Assembly (NCBI GenBank): GCA_947498845.1
Contig: CANMLX010000008.1
Span: 57,846-121,845 of the forward strand
DNA length: 64,000 nt
From: an uncultured Flavobacteriaceae bacterium
Lineage (GTDB): Bacteria > Bacteroidota > Bacteroidia > Flavobacteriales > Flavobacteriaceae
Direction of reading: 5' to 3'
This document shows, piece by piece, positions 51,101 to 60,323 of the stretch. The notes below the pieces were generated by a model, which was not told where the DNA came from, did no database searches, and worked only from the letters and a program-made list of their open reading frames with translations. A program made the position numbers and the translations under genes. Numbering within the stretch: position 1 is the stretch's first letter; the number at the start of each line of letters is the position of its first letter.

Positions 51101-53758
51101 TTAAAAATAAACTCTAAAAACAGCATTGGGAGTAAATCCTAGAGAAAACCGTTGAATTACTTGCTCTAGTATTACTTCCAATTCTTCAGGAGTAGAACCT
51201 GTTGTGCCTGGAATAGCTATGCCTCCATCATCTAAAGGCTTGCGTTCTGCTTTATATATTAAGTTTAAAGGTTTAACCCTATTGTAAATATTTAAAAAAG
51301 ATAGACCAGCTTGTGCTTTTAATTCATTCGTTCCAGTATTTATATTAAAATTACATAATACAGAAGCATCCAAACGATGAAAATCGGGTAATCTACCACT
51401 ATTTACAGAACCAAAATTAACAACCCCTGCAGGTTCTCCATCAGCATCCGTTTGTATAATATAACTGTTAACCGGTGTTATTGGTTTACCGGATCTGTAT
51501 TGCCAACCTAAAGAAAATTGCCATTTGTCTAGTTGTAATGTATTGGAAATTCTAAAGTGATGTGTGATATCATTATTTCCAGGGAAGTTCTCTGGCGTAT
51601 CTTTTAAATTAGGAAATTTAAAAGTGATATCATTAAATGTATATCCTGCCCAAATTTTATAGTTATTCCATTTATACTTTATGAGTAGGTCTACCCCCTT
51701 GATTGTACTTTCTCCTTGTTCTAAATTCTCTAATGGATTACTAAAACCATTTGTAAATGTTGTTAACCCATCAAGGTCTTTATAATATCCATCGATATCT
51801 ATATTTAAGTTATTATGGTGGTATAACAACCCTCCAGATATTTGATTACTGCTTAGTAGAGGGAACTGTTCGTTGTCTGATAAACGCCATAATTCGTTTT
51901 CTAAGCGTAATTCGGTATGATTAAATTCAACTAATTGAGAAATAGGTTGGTGTCGCCTTTCAATAGCAGTTTTAAATCGTATGTTGTCACTAATGGGATA
52001 TTCAAAATTAATACGGGGCTCAACTAAAAATTCTTTTAAGGAACCATAATGCACAAATCTAAGCCCACAATTAATAAAACCTTTATTTTTAAAATTAATA
52101 GAATACTCACCAAATAGCGCATTTTTTATGTTGTTATCATCTTGTATAGATTGTTCTAATTCAGCATCAACAGGGTTCTCTTTACTAATACGTATATCTA
52201 AATCGGTATATGAAAATTGGTAGCCTAAAGTAAGTTTTTGAGTGTCTTTAATTTGTGAGGTTGATGTAAAGTTTAAGCCAATATCTTTAATATCATTTTT
52301 ACGAATATTAATTTCGGCTAAGTCTAAAATGCCATCGTCGGTTTCGTCCTTAATTTCATCATTTTGATAAAATGAATTGTATTCTGAGTAGTATGCTGTT
52401 AATTTTTCCTGTTGTTTTTCATTAGAAATGTGTTTCCAATTAAAACTTAACCCTTTATTTTTAGTTTTAAGTGCATCTAGAACAATTTCATCACCACCAG
52501 AAAAATCAAAATCTAATTGGTTTCTGGTATATAAACCACTTACAGATATGATATTTTTTGTATTAGGCTTATAAATTAATTTAGAACTAAAATCGGCAAA
52601 ATTAAAATCATTATTACTAGTTTCTGGGCTAAAATCATCGTCGGTTTCGAGAATCAAAACATTATCATTAATATCTTTAACTACCCCAAAATTGGTAAAT
52701 ATTTTATCCTCATAACTACTATATGTTGGTGTTTTAATTATATCTGGATATGACCTTCTAGCAAAAGCATATAATGCTGTTTTTTTTGAAAGCGGTGCTT
52801 TTATGTAACCATTTATAGATAATCCATCAATTTCAAAACCGCCTTCTGTTTTTTTAGGAATTTTATGTCCACTTGAAATATCTATAATTCCAGAGATACG
52901 ATCACCATAACTAGCGCTTGTGCCTGATCTAAAAATGGTGGCTTTTTCCGTAGCAAAAGGGTTAAACAATGAAAACATACCGTAGAAATACCCTGTATTA
53001 AACAACTTAATGTCATCATATAATACCAAATTTTGATCTGGAGAGCCGCCACGAATTTGAATGCCTGTAGCCGATTCGTCTAGTGTTGAAATACCTGGAA
53101 TTAATTGAATGCTCTGTGCTATATCTGGGCTCAATAATCCTGGTAAAATGCCTAGTTTTTTTGTAGTCATATCTATAGAGCCATCTTTGTTTCTATCGAT
53201 ACCCGAAGTAACATAACCCAATACAACAACTTCATTTAGTAATTGCGATTTGGTTTGTAATGCAATAGTTTTACATAGATCACCTACGTTTAGTGTCGTT
53301 TTTAAGTTTTCATACCCTAAAAGATTAAAACTTAATTCTTGAGGCGTTAATGTTGTTGTTGCTATAGAGAAAGCCCCTTGGTCGTCTGTAATTGTGCCTG
53401 TTGAAGCATTTAAAACAACATTAGCAAAAGCTAGAGGTGCTTTTGTATTAGCATCTATTAAAGTCCCACAAATACGTTTTTTTACTATTATAATTACCTG
53501 TTTATCGGATATGGTTTTAAAGGTTAATGCTGTTTGCTTCTCTAAAGCTTTTAATAATTCTTGTGTGTTTAAGTTTTGATTATTTAAGGTTATTGTTTTT
53601 TCTAAAACGACCTCATCGGCATAAGAAAAAGTAATCCCCGTTTTATCTTCAATAGATATTATTACCTCTTTAAGAGGTGTATCCTTATAATTATATAGCT
53701 TTTGACTAAAGCCAAAGGAGAAAATTAAGGTAAATAACCCAAGTAGAAAATTACGCAT
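51101..53758 (-). CDS. TonB-dependent transducer with STN domain (FecA-like)
   Basis: 885 residues. Signal peptide to about 18. An STN/secretin-like domain follows (about 20-75, YNYKDTPLKEVIISIEDKTGITFSYADEVVLE), the domain that contacts FecR. A carboxypeptidase-regulatory-like domain (about 93-175, CGTLIDANTKAPLAFANVVLNAS) leads to the plug (DIAQSIQLIPGISTLDESATGIQIRGG) and barrel. It is the outer-membrane part of a surface-signalling relay with the FecR and FecI genes upstream (18 and 50 bases apart). The ligand is unknown. The last gene of the set, it is transcribed with fecR from the sigma-type promoter at 54712-54734. Confidence 0.9.
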   Translation of the reverse strand: MRNFLLGLFTLIFSFGFSQKLYNYKDTPLKEVIISIEDKTGITFSYADEVVLEKTITLNNQNLNTQELLKALEKQTALTFKTISDKQVIIIVKKRICGTLIDANTKAPLAFANVVLNASTGTITDDQGAFSIATTTLTPQELSFNLLGYENLKTTLNVGDLCKTIALQTKSQLLNEVVVLGYVTSGIDRNKDGSIDMTTKKLGILPGLLSPDIAQSIQLIPGISTLDESATGIQIRGGSPDQNLVLYDDIKLFNTGYFYGMFSLFNPFATEKATIFRSGTSASYGDRISGIIDISSGHKIPKKTEGGFEIDGLSINGYIKAPLSKKTALYAFARRSYPDIIKTPTYSSYEDKIFTNFGVVKDINDNVLILETDDDFSPETSNNDFNFADFSSKLIYKPNTKNIISVSGLYTRNQLDFDFSGGDEIVLDALKTKNKGLSFNWKHISNEKQQEKLTAYYSEYNSFYQNDEIKDETDDGILDLAEINIRKNDIKDIGLNFTSTSQIKDTQKLTLGYQFSYTDLDIRISKENPVDAELEQSIQDDNNIKNALFGEYSINFKNKGFINCGLRFVHYGSLKEFLVEPRINFEYPISDNIRFKTAIERRHQPISQLVEFNHTELRLENELWRLSDNEQFPLLSSNQISGGLLYHHNNLNIDIDGYYKDLDGLTTFTNGFSNPLENLEQGESTIKGVDLLIKYKWNNYKIWAGYTFNDITFKFPNLKDTPENFPGNNDITHHFRISNTLQLDKWQFSLGWQYRSGKPITPVNSYIIQTDADGEPAGVVNFGSVNSGRLPDFHRLDASVLCNFNINTGTNELKAQAGLSFLNIYNRVKPLNLIYKAERKPLDDGGIAIPGTTGSTPEELEVILEQVIQRFSLGFTPNAVFRVYF

Positions 53759-53776
53759 TTAATTTGAGGGATTAGT

Positions 53777-54688
53777 TTACTCTAAGGTAATGATTTTAGT
53801 ATCGTTTTTTGTGAATTTATACGTAATACCCATAGGCACCAATGTCGTTTCCAATGCCTGCTCTAAACTAGCGTGTGTAAATGCCCCAGAAAACGTTCTA
53901 TTGATATTTACGGTTTCTGTTTTAAATTGGACGCCAAACTGTGCTTCTAATTCTTCTAGCACATCTTTTAAGGGTATGGTTTGGAAGATACTTTTGTTGT
54001 TTATCCAGTTAGGCATTGACTGTTTTTGTTTGGTTGTATTTATAGTGTCGTCTTGTATACGTATACCATCATTAGGTTTTAATATTTTACTTGAAGTTTT
54101 ATTAGTATTATCAAATCTTACCGAACCTTCAAAACACTTTAATTCAAAACTGTTTTTACGGGATCTAATATTAAATTTTGTACCTAAAACAGAAACATTA
54201 CCATAATTAGTATTAACAACAAAATCGGCCCCTTTTTCAACATCAAAATAAGCTTCACCTTGTAATTTTAATTGCCTGTTAGAGGTCCAATAAAAACGTT
54301 TATGCTCAATTTTAGAGTTAGCATTTAATTGTACTTTGGATCCATCTGGGAGGACAATAGCGAGTTGCTCTCCGTACGTTGTGTTGTAGGTTTTAGATGA
54401 ATTAAAAAAGATTCCTAAACTAATTACTACTATAGCTGCGGCAGCAATAGAATACCATAACTTTATCACTTTAGGCTTTTTTTGCTGCTCTTGTATTTTA
54501 GATTTAACCTGTTTTAGAGCGGTTTGAATATCTATGTTAGGACTCTCTAAAAGCTGTGCTTCTTTATTTATTATAGAAAACTGTTTATAGGCTTTTGTTT
54601 TTTTAAAAGCAGCAAGTTCGTCGTTGGTTAACCTGCCGTCAATCCAACGTCCTAAAAACGTATCATCTATGTTGTGTTTTTCGTCCAT
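53777..54688 (-). CDS. FecR-like anti-sigma factor/sensor with DUF4974
   Basis: 303 residues. An N-terminal segment predicted cytoplasmic (about 1-75) precedes one transmembrane helix (about 78-97, LWYSIAAAAIVVISLGIFF). The periplasmic FecR domain follows (TYGEQLAIVLPDGSKVQLNANSKIEHKRF ... GEAYFDVEKGADFVVN) and the C-terminal DUF4974 domain (SIFQTIPLKDVLEELEAQFGVQFKTETVN). It links the STN domain of the receptor downstream to the sigma factor gene 50 bases upstream. Its promoter is the -35/-10 pair at 54712-54734. Confidence 0.93.
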   Translation of the reverse strand: MDEKHNIDDTFLGRWIDGRLTNDELAAFKKTKAYKQFSIINKEAQLLESPNIDIQTALKQVKSKIQEQQKKPKVIKLWYSIAAAAIVVISLGIFFNSSKTYNTTYGEQLAIVLPDGSKVQLNANSKIEHKRFYWTSNRQLKLQGEAYFDVEKGADFVVNTNYGNVSVLGTKFNIRSRKNSFELKCFEGSVRFDNTNKTSSKILKPNDGIRIQDDTINTTKQKQSMPNWINNKSIFQTIPLKDVLEELEAQFGVQFKTETVNINRTFSGAFTHASLEQALETTLVPMGITYKFTKNDTKIITLE

Positions 54689-54711
54689 TTGTTGCTGTTC
54701 TTACTATAAAG

Positions 54712-54734
54712 ACAGTTAAACTATAAAGTACCCT
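54712..54734 (-). promoter_or_regulatory. ECF-type promoter upstream of fecR
   Basis: On the minus strand AATAGGGT (AGGGT at plus 54730-54734) is followed, after exactly 15 bases, by TGT (plus 54712-54714) and CTTTATAGT. The fecR start at 54688 is 24 bases further on. The same layout appears four times on the plus strand ahead of the neighbouring surface-protein and small-peptide genes. Confidence 0.8.
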
Positions 54735-54737
54735 ATT

Positions 54738-55259
54738 TTATAGTTTAATTTCTTTTCCTAACATCTCTCTTAATTCTAATAAAGCTTTACTCATGCGTCG
54801 TTCTATAGCCTTTACTGTGAGCCCCGTTATTTCAGCAATCTCTTTATATGTTTTTTTATCAATCCTACTTAATAAAAAAACTTCACGCTCTTTAACCGAT
54901 AATTTATTTATCGCATCAGTTAATTTTTGTCTAAATTCATCAACTTCAATTAAAAAATCAGGACTTTCATTATCAGTAGTATTTACAATAGATTTTTGAT
55001 GTTTTAAAATCACTTTTTTATGCGCCACTTCGTTTAAAAAAGAGTTATTACATGCAGTATATATATAAGACTTAGCTTTATTAAAAAGTATCGTATTACA
55101 AAGTTTCCAGAGTTTTACAAAAACACTCTGTACAATGTCTTCAGCTTGCTGTAGACTTCCGCATTTATAATATATATAGTTAGTAACTGGCTCATAATAA
55201 CTATGAAACAGCTCATTATAATATTTCTCTTCGCAAATTGAAGGCTCTTTTTTGGGCAT
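54738..55259 (-). CDS. FecI-like ECF RNA polymerase sigma factor
   Basis: 173 residues. Sigma region 2 is at about 10-70 (LFHSYYEPVTNYIYYKCGSLQQAEDIVQSVFVKLW) and region 4 at about 110-165 (INKLSVKEREVFLLSRIDKKTYKEIAEITGLTVKAIERRMSKALLELREML). These are the ECF sigma domains, with no region 1 or 3. Its own promoter appears to be of housekeeping type, with the -7 element TACATTTG at 55281-55288, while fecR and nearby genes carry the AATAGGGT-N15-TGT promoter. It is thus likely the sigma that reads that promoter. Confidence 0.94.
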   Translation of the reverse strand: MPKKEPSICEEKYYNELFHSYYEPVTNYIYYKCGSLQQAEDIVQSVFVKLWKLCNTILFNKAKSYIYTACNNSFLNEVAHKKVILKHQKSIVNTTDNESPDFLIEVDEFRQKLTDAINKLSVKEREVFLLSRIDKKTYKEIAEITGLTVKAIERRMSKALLELREMLGKEIKL

Positions 55260-55280
55260 TTTATACGTAGTATAAGATCA

Positions 55281-55288
55281 CAAATGTA
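55281..55288 (-). promoter_or_regulatory. -7 element of the fecI-like sigma gene
   Basis: TACATTTG (minus strand) matches TAnnTTTG perfectly and lies 22-29 bases upstream of the start at 55259, indicating transcription by the housekeeping sigma factor. Confidence 0.6.
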
Positions 55289-55318
55289 CTTAAAGTCTAA
55301 AAAAAAATCTAAAAAAAC

Positions 55319-55341
55319 AGGGTGTATTAATGCTTAATTGT
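55319..55341 (+). promoter_or_regulatory. ECF-type promoter 1 (small peptide 1)
   Basis: AGGGT at 55319-55323 (in AACAGGGT), 15-base spacer, TGTTCTAATGAT from 55339. Small peptide 1 starts at 55376, about 24 bases after the expected start point. Confidence 0.8.
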
Positions 55342-55375
55342 TCTAATGATGGACTATAGCCCTAACACATTTGTC

Positions 55376-55537
55376 ATGAAGTTTAATTATAGAATTGCAA
55401 CTAAAAAATTAAACAAAATGTATAAGATAATGGCGCTTTTTGTGATGGTATTATCGATGATAATTTATCTACTGTTAGTTGTAATGTATGGCTGTATATG
55501 TATTAATTATAAAGAAAAACAAAATCATCTTTTCTAG
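55376..55537 (+). CDS. Small membrane peptide 1
   Basis: The start at 55376 (MKFNYRIATKKLNKMYKIMA) is favoured over the ATG 30 bases upstream, because that position matches the second peptide's layout relative to its promoter. The 53 residues have a basic N-terminus and one helix (ALFVMVLSMIIYLLLVVMYG). No family is known to me. It is followed at 55653 by a second peptide of the same design, each with its own ECF-type promoter and a similar leader (CCCTAACACATTTG versus CCCTAATGCGTTTA). They look like duplicated, co-regulated units of the sigma regulon. Confidence 0.6.
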   Translation: MKFNYRIATKKLNKMYKIMALFVMVLSMIIYLLLVVMYGCICINYKEKQNHLF

Positions 55538-55600
55538 TACTAAATTTATTGTTAGTAGTTAATCTCAATGATAAATACTTCTCGTAATCAAAAAAATAAT

Positions 55601-55623
55601 AGGGTACTATAAAACTTGCATGT
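55601..55623 (+). promoter_or_regulatory. ECF-type promoter 2 (small peptide 2)
   Basis: AATAGGGT (AGGGT at 55601-55605), 15 bases, TGTATTACTAAT from 55621. Small peptide 2 starts at 55653. Confidence 0.8.
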
Positions 55624-55652
55624 ATTACTAATACAACCCTAATGCGTTTAAT

Positions 55653-55787
55653 ATGAAACTTGTTTATAAAAACAAATCTAATAGTTCTAATTCACCTTAT
55701 AATTATAAGGGAGTAGTCCCTTTTTTTGTAGTAATGTTATTAGTATTAACTCACTTGTTGTTGCTTATTATCCATATTTATCTCTAG
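55653..55787 (+). CDS. Small membrane peptide 2
   Basis: 44 residues, too short for most gene callers: MKLVYKNKSNSSNSPYNYKG, then a helix (VVPFFVVMLLVLTHLLLLII), then HIYL. The opening MKxxY and the basic/hydrophobic layout resemble small peptide 1. It has its own promoter (55601) and a leader in common with peptide 1. It probably inserts in the inner membrane, but its role is unknown. Confidence 0.55.
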   Translation: MKLVYKNKSNSSNSPYNYKGVVPFFVVMLLVLTHLLLLIIHIYL

Positions 55788-55850
55788 GAAGCCTTCCTGT
55801 TGGAAATAATAAAGTAATTATCTGTATTAAATAGATTTATCATTGCCCTT

Positions 55851-56309
55851 ATGCTAAACAACTATATTAAAAAGCTTCTGTCATCTATTCAAAATTCATT
55901 TTTTCTTAAAAAGGAAAATAAAACAAAAATGATAACACCCTTATATAAAGTTGAAGATGATCACGAAGAGCAAGGTGATTTATACCAATTAGAATCCCTT
56001 ATAACTTCAAAAATATTGACTAAAAACGATTGGAAGACTTTTAAACATAAATTCAATAAAATCTATCCTAAATTTTTTATAAGCTTAAAAGTAAAAAGGT
56101 TATACCTCACAGATTCAGAAGAACGCTTATTGGCTTTGGAGTATTTAAAATTTAATACAAATGAAATTGCTAACAAATTGGGGATTTCAAATAGAAGTGT
56201 TGTGGTAAGCCGCTATCGTTTACGTAAAAAAATAGGAGCCCCTAAAGGGAAGCCTATATTAGAATTTTTAGACATAGAAAATGATAGTGTAAGATTACAT
56301 AAAGTATAA
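55851..56309 (+). CDS. Small HTH regulator (LuxR-type C-terminal domain)
   Basis: 152 residues. The C-terminal half (LTDSEERLLALEYLKFNTNEIANKLGISNRSVVVSRYRLRKKIG) matches the GerE/LuxR-like HTH that ends many Bacteroidota propeller and TPR regulators, including the RYRLRKK recognition-helix pattern. The N-terminal 80 residues, with WKTFKHKFNKIYPKFFISL, match the segment that normally precedes this HTH in such proteins. Here it stands alone without a sensor domain. It lies between the small-peptide genes and the LamG surface protein and probably takes part in that regulation. Confidence 0.75.
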   Translation: MLNNYIKKLLSSIQNSFFLKKENKTKMITPLYKVEDDHEEQGDLYQLESLITSKILTKNDWKTFKHKFNKIYPKFFISLKVKRLYLTDSEERLLALEYLKFNTNEIANKLGISNRSVVVSRYRLRKKIGAPKGKPILEFLDIENDSVRLHKV

Positions 56310-56495
56310 GTTAAAATGTCTTTTAAAATAGCGACGCATAGTTTAAAGTATTGTTTTTCAGTGTTTTTTGATAATTATGTATACTTTTTTGTATACCTGT
56401 AACCCTCATGATTCTCGACGAAACGCTTCATTTTTGCTTCGAAATACATTTTAATGGGATTTTAAAACATTTTCAAATTAAAGCTCAAAAAAAAT

Positions 56496-56518
56496 AGGGT
56501 GTTTTTAAGTGAGCCTGT
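56496..56518 (+). promoter_or_regulatory. ECF-type promoter 3 (LamG surface protein)
   Basis: AATAGGGT (AGGGT at 56496-56500), 15 bases, TGTATTTATACT from 56516. The first in-frame ATG of the surface protein is at 56540, the signal-peptide ATG at 56573. Confidence 0.8.
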
Positions 56519-56572
56519 ATTTATACTAAAGTCCCTTAAATGTTTATTAACCAATTCAAAATAAATTTACTT

Positions 56573-59500
56573 ATGAAAAAATGTTACATTAGAAAAACCC
56601 ATCAAAAATTATTAAGTGTTTTTTTCTTTTTAGTGCTGTTACATGCACAAGGACAAACACCTGCCACAGCATTAAATTTTGATGGCCCGGTAAATAGTAG
56701 TTACGACTATATTACAGTGACAGATGACCCTTCATTAGACTTTACCAATAGCTTCACCTTTGAAACTTGGGTGAATTTTGATTTTATAGCAAGAAATAAT
56801 GACGGTTGGGATTGGCAATGTTTATTTGCCAAATCTCGATACAACGCCTCTTATGGCTTAATGTATTTATCTGATACTGGTTTTCCTAGAGGGATTACAT
56901 TTTACCATGCAGGTTTTGGCACGGGAACAACCACATACCAGTGGCCAACTATAGCATCAAACACTTGGTACCATATAGCAGTAACCTTATCGCCAACAAA
57001 AGCGACGATTTATGTAGATGGTGTAGAGGTCATGTCTCAAACAGGTACAGGAAGTTTAACGCCCAATAATGACCCACTTTACATAGGTGCTAATAATGGC
57101 GCTGTTGATCCTTATCCATTAGATGGCACTTTAGAAGAAACACGTTTTTGGAATGTTGCCCGAACCCAAGCCGAAATACAAGCAGATATGATGAGGCAAT
57201 TAGGTGGTAGTGAATCTAACCTAGTATTGCAATTTAGTTACAATCAAGGCAATATTGCTGAAGATAATACGGCAATAACCATGGTAACAGATAACTCAAC
57301 AGAAGGGAACCATGGTACTTTAAATCAGTTTGCCTTAACTGGTGCTGCGAGTAATTTCGTAGATGGTTCTGGATCTGGTGTGGTTTCTGGACAAGAGCAA
57401 ACTATTACTTTTGGCGCGCTAGCAGATAAAACAACTGATGATGTTCCTTTTCAGTTAACAGCAACCAGCGATTCTGGTTTGCCTATTACCTATACAAGTT
57501 CCAATTTAGCAGTAGCAACAATTAGTGGAGATATGCTTACCATTGTAGGCGCTGGCACTACTACAATTACCGCTTCTCAACCTGGAAATGCTACGTATCA
57601 ATCGGCAATGGATGTGTCGCAAGTACAACTGGTCACTTTAGGGATGACAAACCCATGCGATCCAGGCAATGATAATTTTGCGCCTTCCTTTACAAATATA
57701 AATGGGAATACGTCACAAACAGTAGCTTTAGATGCTATGGGAACGATTAACATTACTTCAGAAAGTTTTGGTATTACAGCAGTTGATAACTGTACCGCTA
57801 GCCCTGTATTAAGTCTAAGTCAAACAGATTTTACGTGTAATGATATAGGCAGTAATACCATTCAACTTACAGTTACAGATGATCAAAATAATAGTGATGT
57901 AATGGATGTAACTGTAGTAGTTCAAGATACTACAGATCCAGTAATTGACTTAGGAGGTTCTAGTATATTTACAGTAGATCTTGACGAAAATGGAGAAATT
58001 GATATAGACATTGCTTCCCTTGGAATAGTGGTAACAGATAACTGTGGAACACCACAAGTAACACTATCCACCACTTCATTTAATTGTAATAATACTAGAG
58101 CAACTCCAGGTAATTTTGTTCTGGTTACAGCAACAGATGCACAAAGCAATACAGCAAGAGCAAATATTTTTGTAGCGGTTAGGGATAATACGGCGCCAAT
58201 AATTAACCAATGTGCTAGCCCATTCGAAGTCACTTTAGATACTTCTGGAAGATATACCTTAACAGCTGATGAGTTAGGAACAGGAATTTCTGATAACTGT
58301 AGTTTTTCCACATCTATAGATATTGAAACGTTAACCGCAGCCAACATTGGAGACAATACGGTAACCATGACAGCAACCGATGCTGCTGGAAATGCTAATA
58401 GCTGCTCTACAACCGTAACAGTGAATTTTGGAGGTTGCCCATCAGATATTACAGTAAATAGTGACCCTTCTTTATGCGGTGCTATTGTAGATTATGGCTC
58501 TTGGGGTAGTATCACTTCTGGACTTCCTAGTGGTAGCGTATTCCCTGTAGGAACCACAACTGTAGCTTTTGAAGTACAGGATGAAAACAACCAAACCATT
58601 CAATGTAGTTTCGATGTTATTGTTAACGATGTTACTGCTCCCCAATTTTTCGTGGTAGATCAAAGCGTTGATGTATCTGCAGGTGATGTTACATTAGCTA
58701 TCGATGATTTTATCGGTTTAGAAACAGGAGATCCTTCATATGTAGTAAGTAGAGTAGGAACTTTTGCTCCTGCTACTTTATCTGGAAGTCAGACTGGAGT
58801 TACTTTAGATGATGATGAAGTGAGTGGTAATTTACCAATTGGTTTTGATTTCGATTTCTTTGGAGTAACGTATTCAGAATTTTATATTTCTTCTAATGGT
58901 TTTATTAGTTTTTTAAATGATTCTGATGAAGATGGGTGCTGTAATGGGGCTTCATTACCTAATAATGGAGATGATATTCGTGCGTTAATTGCTTATGCAT
59001 GGAGTGATTTAAATCCTACTAATGCAGGGGTTATTAGTTATGAAACCATAGGCACAGCTCCAAATAGAACACTCATTATAGATTTTGATAATGTGAGTCA
59101 TTTTGAAGGTGCGCAATGGTCGGTTACTTCTCAAATAAAGTTATTCGAAACATCTAATGTTATAGAGATTCATAGTACTAGTATCATCCCAGTTACTGTG
59201 CCAGGGGAAGATTATGTAGTAACTCAAGGTATTGAAAATGCAGCACAAGATGAAGCTTTCTATTTATCAGGAAGAAATGCGGGAGCCAATTGGGGAACTA
59301 CTAATGAATATCTCGCCTTTATTCCTTCAATAAATGGGGTTTTTGATACCTGTGGTGTTGATACCGTTACTATCTCTCAAACCACTTTTGATTGTTCAAA
59401 TATAGGTGATACTACAGTAACTATTACAGCTACTGATGTTAATAGTAACGTTTCTACGCAAAATGTAACAGTAACTGTAACCACTACAGATACTACAGCA

Positions 59501-59980
59501 CCAGTTATCAGTTTGACTGGAGACAACCCTCAAGAAATCATTCTAGGAGATGCGTATACAGAATTAGGAGCAACAACCGATGATGGTTCAACCGTTGTAA
59601 TTAATGATACTGCCGTAAACACTAATCAAGTAGGAAGTTATAGTGTTACCTATAATGCCAGTGATTTATCTTGTAATGATGCTGTAGAGGTTACTAGAAC
59701 AGTAAATGTAGTGACTACATTAGATGTAGAAGAGACTGTATTTACAAAAGGTATTAGTGTATATCCTAATCCAGTAAATGAAATTATTACCATACAATCT
59801 GATCAAAACGTAATGGATCAAATTAAAATTCTAGATGTAAGTGGTCGTGTTATTAAAAAAACAAGTAATCGATTAGGAACGATTTATCGTATGAATCTAT
59901 CTGATATCTCACAGGGGGTCTATTTTTTACAAATAACTTCAGAAGGTAAAGAAGCTGTAAAACGAATTATAAAAGAATAA
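56573..59980 (+). CDS. Large secreted LamG/HYR-like repeat protein with T9SS sorting domain
   Basis: 1135 residues from the ATG at 56573 ([28 protein letters not shown]), chosen because the signal peptide starts there; 56540 is an in-frame alternative. A LamG-like fold covers about 35-220 ([12 protein letters not shown] ... [12 protein letters not shown]). Then come an Ig-like domain ([15 protein letters not shown]...), several HYR-type modules of Cys-rich strands ([13 protein letters not shown]), a DUF5011-like domain near 1010-1070 ([13 protein letters not shown]) and a type A T9SS sorting domain ([15 protein letters not shown] ... [12 protein letters not shown]). It should be a cell-surface adhesin. 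Its Ig-like domain is closely related to one in the next gene. Confidence 0.9.
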   Translation: MKKCYIRKTHQKLLSVFFFLVLLHAQGQTPATALNFDGPVNSSYDYITVTDDPSLDFTNSFTFETWVNFDFIARNNDGWDWQCLFAKSRYNASYGLMYLSDTGFPRGITFYHAGFGTGTTTYQWPTIASNTWYHIAVTLSPTKATIYVDGVEVMSQTGTGSLTPNNDPLYIGANNGAVDPYPLDGTLEETRFWNVARTQAEIQADMMRQLGGSESNLVLQFSYNQGNIAEDNTAITMVTDNSTEGNHGTLNQFALTGAASNFVDGSGSGVVSGQEQTITFGALADKTTDDVPFQLTATSDSGLPITYTSSNLAVATISGDMLTIVGAGTTTITASQPGNATYQSAMDVSQVQLVTLGMTNPCDPGNDNFAPSFTNINGNTSQTVALDAMGTINITSESFGITAVDNCTASPVLSLSQTDFTCNDIGSNTIQLTVTDDQNNSDVMDVTVVVQDTTDPVIDLGGSSIFTVDLDENGEIDIDIASLGIVVTDNCGTPQVTLSTTSFNCNNTRATPGNFVLVTATDAQSNTARANIFVAVRDNTAPIINQCASPFEVTLDTSGRYTLTADELGTGISDNCSFSTSIDIETLTAANIGDNTVTMTATDAAGNANSCSTTVTVNFGGCPSDITVNSDPSLCGAIVDYGSWGSITSGLPSGSVFPVGTTTVAFEVQDENNQTIQCSFDVIVNDVTAPQFFVVDQSVDVSAGDVTLAIDDFIGLETGDPSYVVSRVGTFAPATLSGSQTGVTLDDDEVSGNLPIGFDFDFFGVTYSEFYISSNGFISFLNDSDEDGCCNGASLPNNGDDIRALIAYAWSDLNPTNAGVISYETIGTAPNRTLIIDFDNVSHFEGAQWSVTSQIKLFETSNVIEIHSTSIIPVTVPGEDYVVTQGIENAAQDEAFYLSGRNAGANWGTTNEYLAFIPSINGVFDTCGVDTVTISQTTFDCSNIGDTTVTITATDVNSNVSTQNVTVTVTTTDTTAPVISLTGDNPQEIILGDAYTELGATTDDGSTVVINDTAVNTNQVGSYSVTYNASDLSCNDAVEVTRTVNVVTTLDVEETVFTKGISVYPNPVNEIITIQSDQNVMDQIKILDVSGRVIKKTSNRLGTIYRMNLSDISQGVYFLQITSEGKEAVKRIIKE

Positions 59981-60106
59981 ATATTCGTTAATAAATCTAT
60001 AAAAACAGGTTTGTTGCTAATGCAATTATTTAAAAATGGTCATTGGTTGCAAACTTGTTTTCTTCAATTAAACAATTAATTTATAAGATAACATGAAAAT
60101 AAAAAT

Positions 60107-60129
60107 AGGGTAAGCTAAAAGATCCCTGT
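60107..60129 (+). promoter_or_regulatory. ECF-type promoter 4 (giant surface protein)
   Basis: AATAGGGT (AGGGT at 60107-60111), 15 bases, TGTCTTAGTAAT from 60127. The transcript would have a leader of about 180 bases before the start at 60324. Confidence 0.8.
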
Positions 60130-60162
60130 CTTAGTAATATAACCTACTTAAAACCCCGAATT

Positions 60163-60225
60163 ATGAATTACTTATACTACACTATTATTAATTACTACAA
60201 ATTAATACAACCTAAACAGTTTTAA
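60163..60225 (+). CDS. Possible 20-residue leader peptide
   Basis: ATG at 60163, reading MNYLYYTIINYYKLIQPKQF and a TAA stop at 60223-60225. It lies just after the expected start of transcription, where the small membrane peptides lie in the other two promoter units. It is rich in Tyr and Ile. It could equally be a chance frame. Confidence 0.25.
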   Translation: MNYLYYTIINYYKLIQPKQF

Positions 60226-60323
60226 TATATAGTACAATTGTACAATACTATTTTCTTTGGTATCAAAGATATCTTAGTTAAAATACAGTAGTCAACCTCA
60301 AATTAACCTCAACTTATCCTATC

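Larger units (their letters stand above)
59981..60323. other. Intergenic region with long-loop inverted repeat and ECF-type promoter
   Basis: These 343 bases hold an imperfect repeat AAAACAGGTTTG (60002-60013) / CAAACTTGTTTT (60050-60061), 36 bases apart, the ECF-type promoter at 60107-60129 and a 20-residue open frame at 60163-60225. Confidence 0.5.

Noticed and set aside
53790..54206. 138-residue plus-strand open frame
   Set aside because: Entirely antisense to the FecR-like gene, which has all expected domains; the frame is a coding shadow.
57922..58368. 148-residue minus-strand open frame
   Set aside because: Antisense to the Thr/Ser-rich HYR-type repeats of the LamG protein, where low stop frequency makes long shadow frames likely.
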